Positions 12,279-22,152 of a DNA stretch of 64,000 nt are shown piece by piece (within the stretch, counting starts at the first letter, position 1; each line of letters starts with the position of its first letter). A program made the position numbers and the translations under genes. The notes below the pieces were generated by a model. It did no database searches, was not told the origin of the DNA, and saw nothing but the letters and a program-made list of their open reading frames with translations. Source of the stretch: Epiperipatus broadwayi (taxonomy: Eukaryota > Onychophora > Udeonychophora > Euonychophora > Peripatidae); assembly GCA_028023455.1 (NCBI GenBank), contig JAQFVV010000230.1, positions 122,001 to 186,000 on the forward strand, in the 5' to 3' direction.

Positions 12279-12599
12279 TTATCTGTGAGGTTCCTCCTGA
12301 TTTCTCCTCCTTTTTCTATGAGTAAAGTTGATTAGTGATTTCCATACATTATGTATAGTCACACTAGGTTGGCTTATGGGATTTTTTGCCATTGTCATAT
12401 GAGCAACTTCTTTAAATTTTCTTCTTTGTACCTTTTCTTCTCTAGCCAATATTTTTGTATTTTCCCAATTGAACATATGTTCATTGGCACATACATGATC
12501 TGCTACCTTAGACACATCTGTTTTCTCTCTTCTAATCATCAGTTTGTGTTCTTGCAAGTGCTTTTCAATAGGACAACTGGTCTCACCAGTATTTGAAAA
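12279..12599 (-). pseudogene. Penelope-like GIY-YIG domain, C-terminal part (minus arm)
   Basis: Truncated coding remnant. Reading leftward from 12599 the frame gives NTGETSCPIEKHLQEHKLM, then RREKTDVSKVADH, NEHMFNWENTKILAREEK and RRKFKEVAHMTM. This matches the layout of Penelope GIY-YIG domains: a GETxxxxxxxxHxxxM-type helix, an xxxKxAxH histidine region, and the WExxxILxxE stretch with the catalytic glutamate. The GIY and YIG strands and the whole reverse transcriptase are missing upstream of the junction. The sequence right of 12599 in the same frame is antisense to the opposite arm and is not part of the gene. Confidence 0.8.
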
Positions 12600-12735
12600 G
12601 CACTTGCAAGAACCCGAACTGATGATTAGAAGAGAGGAAACAGATGTGTCTAAGGTAGCAGACCATGTATCTGCCAATTTGAAAAATACAAAAATATTGG
12701 TTAGAGAAGAAAATTTAAAGAAGCTGCTCACATAA
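12597..12735 (+). pseudogene. Penelope-like GIY-YIG fragment (plus arm)
   Basis: Mirror copy with FEKHLQEPELMIRREETDVS and KVADHVSANLKNTKILVREE. It carries an internal deletion of the HMFNWE segment and stops at TCACATAA. It is shorter and differently mutated from the minus arm, so the two arms have diverged independently. Confidence 0.75.
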
Positions 12736-13204
12736 TAATGGCAAAAAAATCCCATAAGGCAACCTAGTGTGATTATACATAATGTATGGAAACCACCTCA
12801 TAGATAAGTATATGAAATTTCTACTGACTGTTGCCTTTGACAGAATGGCTCAGTTGGTTAGAGTGTAATCTTAAAATTCAATACTCAAGAATCTAAGGGT
12901 CCAGGTTCAAATCCCATGCTGGTACTGTCACTGGTTAGGCCAGTAATACCTGAAGAAGAGGCGAGAATAATACCTCTCAAAATGCTGTGCATATACTAAC
13001 CTGTTTGATGTGCTATTACTAACAGTTGAATGTATTTAGAATATTTAAATAAAGTTAAATTTTTCTAAAGACATTCAGTACTCTATTAGATGATGGAAAT
13101 AGTCCAATATAAAAATACAAGTATACATCCTAATTAAATAGAAGTATTCAATTGCCTCCAGTATTTTCTAACAGCAATAATAATACTTTTTCTCATTTGA
13201 TCAT

Positions 13205-13350
13205 TCATAATAAACTTTGGTGAGCAACCAATTAATTTTGAATATTGTCACATATCTATTAGATTAACTGAGTGAAATGCCTTGACTAAATCAATAAAAG
13301 CTAATATATAAGTTGCTTCTTTGATCCCACACTTGTTTTTGCCTGAGAGC
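13205..13350 (-). pseudogene. Non-LTR reverse transcriptase motif A remnant
   Basis: On the minus strand a frame reads EATYILAFIDLVKAFHSVN. This is the first catalytic-Asp motif of non-LTR reverse transcriptases (usual form F-I-D-hydrophobic-x-K-A-F-D-S-V), here with the conserved second Asp changed to His. A stop follows shortly. The neighbouring sequence is too decayed to assign a clade. Confidence 0.6.
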
Positions 13351-13387
13351 CAAAATTATGTGTATGTATATATATATTAAAAGAAAG

Positions 13388-13860
13388 AAGGATGGTTCTT
13401 TATCCCATGGTATATATAGAAAACAAACACACACTGGGAGATATCTACCTTTTTCTTCTCATTACCATCCAGCACAATTATTTTTAAGTGGCAATGATAT
13501 TGTTAAATAGAACTAAGAGACTTTCTGATGACAGCCATTTTCACCAAGATATCTATGCTACTAAAAAAATGCCTTTTCATAATGGTTTTGATTGCAGGAT
13601 TATTAATAGGGCTTTTTTATGTAATAAGAAAAAAGATTGTGATACTTTAAAAATTAAATCTGTTCTGCCATATATAAAGGAATAACTGATAAAATGTGGT
13701 AATGTTATAAAGAAAAATAATATCCATGCAATTCACCCTACAATCTAGGAAATTTAAACTCGTGAATTTATCAAATTGTATAGAGCCACCTAAATATTGA
13801 ATTGCTACCATAGCTTGCATCATGAGAATTGTAAGTAGTAGCAACTACCATTGTTAATGA
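13388..13860 (+). pseudogene. Penelope-like reverse transcriptase fragment
   Basis: From 13388 a frame reads [19 protein letters not shown] then FSSHYHP. This is the characteristic Penelope-like block with Y-R-K-x-T-H-T-x-R-Y-L. A frame change near 13500 continues with [28 protein letters not shown] and KIKSVLPYIK, the region before the linker to GIY-YIG. Further broken frames with KNNIHAIHP reach about 13860. The element ends before the nuclease domain. It lies in the same strand sense as the plus arm of the neighbouring pair but is a separate truncated piece. Confidence 0.75.
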
Positions 13861-15214
<1,354 letters not shown>

Positions 15215-15757
15215 GTGGCGCCCTCAATGTTGATGTGGTTTTGAGTTGTATTATAACGTTCATATCATGTACTATTGGATTGAGATTTGAAACATTGTTC
15301 GAAGAACTTGAAGGAATGACAGATATTGAATTACCGTGCATTTTTATATACTACAGGTTGTTTTTCTTACCGTTTTTGTTTTTCTTACCAATGGCTGGAT
15401 TAATTCTTTGACGTTTAAAAGTGGATGAAACAGAGTGCAATAACGTTTGTAAATTCTTAGACTTGACATTGCTTCAGTAATTAAATATATATTAAATTAT
15501 TTAGGTGTTTTATTATTTAATAATCCATTAAAATATTTGTGTAAAATTATTTTAATGAAATGGGATATACGATGGGAGAATTTGGCAATTGTTTTTGGTT
15601 TTTTTGTTTGATGGTAAATCAATTTGGACCTTGACTTTGAGAATTGTAAATGTATTTCTTCAACATTGAAAATTCTGTTGTTATTTCACAAATTTTACAC
15701 AAGATTTTTTTGAAATTACGAATCTACAAATCGAGAAACTTATTCTTGGAAATAAAT
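15215..15757 (+). other. Probable 3' UTR of the HECW-like gene
   Basis: This stretch after the TAA shows no interspersed repeat family found elsewhere in the window. It ends near an AATAAA hexamer at 15751-15756; further AATAAA-type hexamers lie near 15960-15990. The real cleavage site cannot be fixed from sequence alone. The overlapping minus-strand open frame (15117-15341) is a shadow of the exon. Confidence 0.5.
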
Positions 15758-16728
15758 ATTTAAAAAAATGGATTTGCAATTTTAAGATTTATCAAATTTT
15801 TTGTTTTGATAAAACAATGTACTATTTACTTGGATTTTTGTTTCTGCATATCACTCCGCCTAGGACTGCTGCAATTATGTACAGAACGGTTGAAAGAGAT
15901 GGTACTCGGAATGTTGATATTTTTCACTGACGAAACAGCTTCTTTTTTTTTTCTCGATGCAAATAAAAAAATTTTTATCTTAAATAAAAATAAGCTTTTT
16001 AATATTGCTTAACTGTAGCTTTTTTTTTCATAATAAGATCTCTCACTAGCGATTTTAAGTTATCGAAATGAATTGTATTATTTAAATAATACTTATTGTG
16101 AAATGTTTTCCCTTACTTTTTTAATATTGTTATTTATTAATAATTTATTGTTAAATTCTTAAAGATATTTCTTTTTTTTTTTTCTGAAAAAAGAAGAAGA
16201 AAAATCAATGAAGTTGGGGGGAGGGGTATAAGCAAATTGGGGGGGGGGGGGCATTATTAAGCACAATAGACTGAAAAATAAATATTCAGAGGGGGTGCGT
16301 AACTCATTTTCAAATGCAAATGATAGCAGATTGTTACTTGAATTTTCGTGTAAAAGTTTTTTTTTACTCAATATAGTTCCTGATTTGTTAATTTAAGTCT
16401 TATTTGTACACACTTTAAATAAAAATAAACATTATTTGAGTATATAGTATCCAAATATATTTATAAATGTAACGTGATTCAAAAAGCACTTTTATTATAA
16501 ATTGTTTATGGTAATTTGTTTTTTAAAAAGGATATTAGAAAAGGTTTTATAGTCACTACATTGGATCTGAGATATTCAAAAAAAATCTAAATAAACTACA
16601 AATAAAAAGAAAAATATTCTTCGAAATTTGGTAAATTTTATGATTCTGCATCACTTTCAGTATTTTCTTCATAACTGAAATAGTTTAAAACACACGTGTT
16701 TTTGTTGTTGTTGTTGTTTTCTAAGTGT
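15758..16728. other. AT-rich intergenic DNA with G run
   Basis: Contains an 11-base G run (16240-16250) and long T runs. The frames at 15806-16012 and 16159-16371 are biased and featureless. It may include distal 3' UTR. Confidence 0.4.
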
Positions 16729-16865
16729 AAAACACTAAATCATGTCAAGCATTGGTGGTCGAGAGGTCAGCGATAGCTGCTTTACAAGCAGTTGTCCTGG
16801 GTTAGCAGGTTCGCTTCCTTGCTGATGCTATGACACATGAGAAGAAGAAAAAACACTAAATCATG
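16729..16865 (+). mobile_element. S1 SINE with 16-bp target duplication
   Basis: Body 16745-16849 with GTGGTCGAGAGGTCAGCG and GGTTCGCTTCC, ending GATGCTATGACACATGAG plus a purine-rich tail. Perfect direct repeats AAAACACTAAATCATG lie at 16729-16744 and 16850-16865. Confidence 0.95.
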
Positions 16866-17239
16866 CAGGATTTTATTGATTAAGGGAATGATGTAATATG
16901 TTAAAAAGTAGCTTCTCCTTATAAGAAGTCAGAAGTTTCTGTCCATAGGCTATATGCTCAGAAACCTTGTAAGCCAACTTAAACTTTCTCTCCAAGACCC
17001 TATCACTCATCTACTTTTTATTGCCCAATTATCTCCCTAGCTCTAGTTATTTTTCTCTCCAATTACATTTTAATAAAACCTATTTTCATAGTTCCATTGT
17101 CCTATCTTCATATCCCTGAATTTGTTATAAAAATTTACACTAAAAAATCATAAAAAATATTTAATCATCCAACTCTCTATACTTTAAATTTTTCCCCACT
17201 CACCATACAATTTACTCCGATTCTCTTTCAGCATTCTAA

Positions 17240-17580
17240 AAAGTAATTTGATGAATTTTGATTTACAAGTGTGAATCTTACTTCAACTCTAGATGAATAC
17301 AGTAATGTTTATCACTAATCATTTATTAAATTAAAGATTGTCTCCAGCCAGACAATTAAAGATTAATAAATCTGATTTTTTAATTTAACACACACACATA
17401 GAGTTATTCACATTTCTCTTTCCCATATGTAATATCTTTTATAAATGTATTAAATAATTTCTACAGCATCACACATTCTTTTAAAAACATACAAATAAAG
17501 GCCAATGACTCCCAAGATGCATTTCATGCTGAACCAGCACTCATCAGTTGGCCTAGGTTACCATCTCTCACTTCAAAAGA
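17240..17580 (-). repeat. R2-related repeat, minus copy
   Basis: Minus strand order: core TGAGTGCTGGTTCAGCATGA (mirror at 17525-17550), then blocks shared with 37.5-37.9 kb and 27.4 kb (TTTACAAGT..GAATCTTACTTC..ATCATTTATT on plus). Confidence 0.55.
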
Positions 17581-17766
17581 ATATGTAATGGTGCAGAGGT
17601 TATTTAATATATTTATAAATGTTTAATACTTTCTCTCTCATTTCTGCATAAACTACATCCACAATGCAAATCTTTATTCCATTTTTGCCTTTTCTATTCT
17701 GTCTTTCTTCCCCAATATCTTATCTTAAAGTTCCTCACCTTTCATCAAGCAATGATAGGTACTTCC

Positions 17767-17767
<1 letters not shown>

Positions 17768-17846
<79 letters not shown>
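17768..17846. repeat. (TTA)n microsatellite, ~79 bp
   Basis: About 26 uninterrupted ATT/TTA units. It explains the poly-Tyr and poly-Ile open frames spanning 17664-18017. Confidence 0.98.
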
Positions 17847-19220
17847 CGTTCTTCTTTCATATTTATATATTTATTTTTACATTTTAATTTCAAACTATTT
17901 ATTATTCATATTTATTTTTTACTATTTTCTCCAAAGTCACGGACAAAATGCCTACCACAATCAGTGAAATTGCTAAAGTATATATATAATCATAAAACTA
18001 ATATCAAATGCATGTAAAACATGCAGATAATCAGATTGAATTCAAAACATGAGGAGGTGAAAGTTGCAAGCTATTTTTAAATAGTATAAAAGAAGTAAAC
18101 ATAGTTGGTGGACATGAAGTTGCAAATTCAATATTCCTCATTGATAAAGACTATTATCCAAAAACTACTATATGAATTTTGAAGATATTCCATCTAAAGA
18201 GTATTAATTACTCAAAGCTACAATTAAAGAGCTCCTCAAAAGAGTAAATGTAGTTAATATTACTAAAGCATTTGTGAATTATTTGAACATTTTTTAAGAT
18301 AAAATTTATTCTGCTGTATTTAAATATTGTTTCAGTATAACTCTGTTAACTTTTAAAATGATAATAACCCAGTTTACAGAGTTCATATAACCAAATATTT
18401 ATTTGAGGAATATTTTACACAGCCTCTTTAATACCTACTTTAAATATAACTGGGTTTTAAACAAACCATTTTGAACAATGTGGAAAACATAGAAGATTTG
18501 TATTTTCTTCATAATATTATTCTAAACAGTATAATTGCCTTCTTGGAGCAATTCTTAATATTATCAGTGGCACTCCATATTATTTTGTCCATATAAAAAT
18601 ACAAAACAGTTTTTTTAATATTACTGAGTACAATACTAATATCTTTCAACCCTCATAGAGAAACAGTAAAGAAATAGGCAGCTCTACTAATATTTTTTTT
18701 TTTTGCTGGATGGTAATGATTTCAACATTTTACCATCTAACTAAGGATAGTTAGATACCCATTTACTGACCAGTATTGAATGTTTAGCAGAGTTGTCTAA
18801 CTATTACTTGAGGGGAAAAATCCAAGCTTTTGCAAAAGAACTTCACTTGGCCTGGAAACAAACTTCAGGCCATTGGCATGGCATGCTGATGTCCTATTTC
18901 TATTTCATGAGGTCTCTCATTTCTATATATTCATATAAAATTATACTTAACAAAATTGTAGTCTTATGTGTATCACTGACTAAGAACTAACTAAATCTTA
19001 ATTATCTTTGGGTTTTTACTTCATTTTTAAAATGAAAATGAATATTTGTATTAAAAATAGTCATATTATTAACATTTAGGATGTTGTGATATCTGAGTAT
19101 CCAATTGATAATATTTAGCACAATAATTTTACTTCTTAACTAAGAATTAATTTAGTAGTCTTAGCTCTCCTCCACTGTTCCACTGAGAAATGCTATGTCT
19201 GTTTTAATTTTTTTTAAAAA
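17847..19220. other. AT-rich non-coding, nothing recognised
   Basis: The frame at 18793-18990 shows no motif. No repeat relation found. Confidence 0.4.
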
Positions 19221-19917
19221 TATATAAATCAAATAGAAATTATTCAAACAGAAGTCAATCTCCTATAATGCGCTATTTCTTAAATATTATAAATCTCGAC
19301 CCACTCTCTCGCCGGTAAGTGTTTAAAAAACTTAAGTGAATACTTAAATTTAAAGCATAAATTCTATACACACCAACTTTTACAGACCATGCTTAAATCA
19401 GGGCTTGAGTCTATTGTGTGCCTGATGATATAATCATATATTAAATTGTATAAATCTATTTAATCCATCGCAGGAGAAAGACAATGTCTCATTTTTAACC
19501 ATCTATGATGAGACAAACATGACTTACAAATGTAAACCTATTATTATAAAGCGCTGAAAATTTTGAAATTATTTTTAAAAAATCCGATGATGCACTATTT
19601 CTTAAATATTAAAAATCTCCGCGCAGTCTCCCACCGGTAAGAGTTTAAATAGATTTGTACAATTAAATATTTGATTATAACATCAGGAACACAATAGGAT
19701 CAAGTCCTGATTTAAGCATGGTCAGTAAGAGTTGGTGTATATAGAATGTACTCTGTAAACCTAAGTATTCACCTAAGTTTTTTAAACTCTTACTGGCAGG
19801 AGAGCGCGCAGAGATTTATAATATTAAGAAATAGCACATTATCAGAGATTGACTGCCGTTTGAATAATTTCATAGTTTTCAGCGCTTTATAATAATAGGT
19901 TTATATAAATCAAATAG
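19221..19917. mobile_element. Foldback element with 16-bp direct repeats
   Basis: The left half (GAAGTCAATCTCCTATAATG, then CTATTTCTTAAATATTATAA) is mirrored at 19811-19870, and the arms continue inward through CAGGGCTTGAGTC / GATCAAGTCCTGATTT. A third partial unit lies at 19535-19650 in the middle. The element is bounded by TATATAAATCAAATAG at 19221-19236 and 19902-19917. A smaller relative with the same terminal sequence (ATAATGCGCTATTWCTT) sits at 32.1-32.26 kb. Confidence 0.75.
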
Positions 19918-19989
19918 TTAATTGCTTGAAATGTTTGAGTATCAAAATGATCCGAATTAAACTTTGATGTGGAGACTCTTTTCCACTAC

Positions 19990-20330
19990 TACCCTAAAGC
20001 ATGCAGGATTAAAAACAGTCGAATGATTAGATACTTGAGACAGAGCACTAGAAATATCATTGAGATTCAATTCAAGACCGTTTTGCTCTTGAATACATTA
20101 CTGTTCCTACTAAATCATGGAGGATTAAAAATAGTCAGGTAACTAGTTACTGGAAAGGGACGAGATGAAACAGTGGAAATGATAAATTGAGTTGCAATTT
20201 AAGACCCATTAAACTCTTGGGTTTATCACTCTTAATACTACATTAAAACACAGAGAATTTGTGAGACGAAGCATTGGACATGGCAGAGGGAGCAGTCCCC
20301 TCCATTGCTTAACTGCTGTGCTAAGCCATC
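19990..20330. repeat. Degenerate tandem repeat, 2-3 units of ~115-125 bp
   Basis: The block 'CATGNAGGATTAAAAAYAGTC' recurs near 19999 and 20116. 'TTCAAGACC/TTAAGACC..CTCTTG' recurs near 20072 and 20198. A weaker third unit starts near 20235. Confidence 0.5.
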
Positions 20331-20915
20331 CAGGACAATGTTTGTAACGAGTTGTATTTAGTTGCACGCCATTTGTGAAATCTAACAAGTAGAAGTATCT
20401 ATTATATTGAAGGTTGGATATAATGTATATATAATTAACTGAAATTCAGAATTTAATTTTTTTCTCAAGGCAATAAATGATAAAATCTGAAATTAAAATG
20501 TTTAAAATAATTAGTTTTTTTTTTTAACAAAAAAAAACAACAAAACTAATGAGTACAATATTTGAACGGTTTTACATTATTTCTTCTGTATTTAATTAAG
20601 AAGTATTTTGCTTGAGTAAGCAAAGAAGGCCTTGCCTAATATTTTGAATGTTTTCTGCAGCTGTGTTTTACTAGTTATGGTTTTATAATTCATTTTATTA
20701 CATCGTGATGCATGAGAAATTTAACATTATTTCTTAAATCATTTATCAATTATTTTCATCTAAATGAGCGGTTTTGTTTTAATTAGATTCATATGGATTT
20801 TGATAGTTTATAATAATGTTAGGAATTTTTATATAATGGCTGAATAAAAAAATATTGGTTACAAACATGAGTATCAACATTTATATATTGTACGTAATAT
20901 AAAATTAAAACTTAT
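20331..20915. other. AT-rich non-coding, nothing recognised
   Basis: No gene or repeat relation found. Confidence 0.4.
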
Positions 20916-21120
20916 TTATATATCATCATCATCAACAATCATTATCAATCCATTACAGGATAAAGTTCTCTCCAAGTTCAATCCATCTTCTCCGATCTTT
21001 AGCTTCTCCACATCACCCCTGCACACTTTCTCATCCATCCATCTCACATGTGGTCTCTTTCTCGGTCTTTTACAATCTATTGGAATCCGGTTTAAGATTT
21101 CAATTGTCCATCTATATACA
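20916..21120 (-). pseudogene. Non-LTR retrotransposon (family N1) 3' end, minus
   Basis: Minus strand encodes WTIEILNRIPIDCKRPRKRP, HVRWMDEKVC and DGLNLERTL, then a tail of (GAT)n type repeats. This is the C-terminal end of a widespread non-LTR polymerase type whose core reads W-T-I-x-I-L-x-W-I-P-R-D-C-K-R-P. The first half is truncated. Confidence 0.8.
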
Positions 21121-21405
21121 ATGTATATTTTTAAAATCACAACATTACTGCTCTTCAAACATATGGCTGTAGACCATGGAAAAACGTTAAATGTTTAAAG
21201 AGATGTATGAATTTGTGAATTGCCCTATGTAGTTGAGTATAGTAGAATGAAAGCTCTAGAATTTAACGTAAGATCCACTGATCATGGCCTCAGCTGTAGT
21301 TAGTGCTTGAAATTCTTACAGAAACCATTCTATTATTTTGCCCTGTGAATCTGTAATTCAAAACCTATGGATCACACACCATTGCTCAAACTTCTTTTGA
21401 ACTCT

Positions 21406-22045
21406 TAAGTTGTTGTGTTTGGTCTGGATTACAGACCCAACTAACAGTAAATAATATAAAATAATACTGACACAAGTATTATAATTTAATATATTTATTA
21501 TGTACAAATATATACAAACTATACAGTATACAAATGCATATTTATAAGTTGAATCTTGGAGTTTAACATGAACTCTGGGTTTTGCCTGCCGCTTTCAGCC
21601 ACACCTTATGGCTTGCCTCACGGGTAAGGTCTATGACTCTTCCAGCTATGTAGTTAGCTTGCTTCGAGCCGAGTGTGATCTTAGCAGCGTCCAGTCTCTG
21701 TGGGACTTGCCTAGCTGCGTAGATCTAAATAGCATAGTGCTATTAATGGGAATACTTGCTGCTGTTTATGATAGCAGTTTCCCTGGGAGAACGCAAAGCG
21801 TCTGTTTAGGTTAGACACGTTCTTCCCTGATTCTCACAAAAGGCTGCCTATTTATACCCAGATCCCTGACCTTATTGAAAACCTTCAGATTTAGCAAGCA
21901 TTGTTGCTCATTGGCCTGTAATAATCATTGGCTATGCTTTTATCTATACATCAACCTATTGGCCTGAGGCAAACAATGCTTAATCCGATCAGATAAGGCG
22001 GCATCTGGAATAGTCCACTTCTGAGAGGAGGACTATAACATAAAT
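21406..22045 (-). mobile_element. Solo LTR, minus strand (~630 bp)
   Basis: Read on the minus strand, the LTR runs from TGTTATAGTCCTCC (ending at plus 22040) to AACACAACA (starting at plus 21411), with the TG...CA ends of retroviral-type LTRs. It has a GGTATAAATAGGC promoter box (plus about 21851-21863) and an AATAAATATATTAAATTATA poly(A) region (plus about 21480-21500) in the right order for U3-R-U5. Flanks TAAGT (21406-21410) and TAAAT (22041-22045) fit a 5-bp target duplication with one mutation. It is far less AT-rich than its surroundings. No internal gag-pol is present. The 68-codon frame at 21608-21814 is incidental. Confidence 0.85.
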
Positions 22046-22152
22046 AATAAATGATTCAGTTGTCTGCACAGGTGATCTGATAAAAGATTATTGGTATAAA
22101 GTAATAACGGCCACCGAGCATATGTGCTTATAAAGTAAATTGATATACTATG

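Larger units (their letters stand above)
11977..13132. mobile_element. Head-to-head pair of Penelope-like element 3' ends
   Basis: Two 5'-truncated copies of one Penelope-like element face each other with the junction near 12596, and each runs outward to its 3' tail. The ends are bounded by a perfect 11-bp direct repeat TATACATCCTA (11977-11987 and 13122-13132). Each arm codes the C-terminal half of a GIY-YIG endonuclease. It then has a tRNA-like segment (GGCTCAGTTGGTTAGAGTG with GTCCAGGTTCAAATCCC on the plus arm, 12847-12915) and a tail with AAATAAAGTTAAATTTTTCT. Penelope-like elements are retroelements combining a telomerase-like reverse transcriptase with a GIY-YIG nuclease. Confidence 0.85.

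Noticed and set aside
12600-12755. N-terminal part of the 158-codon minus frame
   Set aside because: Runs antisense through the opposite arm of the Penelope pair; only the part left of 12599 is real element coding sequence.
16749-16830. Functional tRNA gene
   Set aside because: Box A and B fit, but the head is part of a dispersed family with a fixed tail, A run and target duplications: a SINE, not a tRNA gene.
17664-18017. Two open frames of 117 and 71 codons
   Set aside because: They are translations of a (TTA)n microsatellite (poly-Tyr, poly-Ile) with AT-rich flanks.
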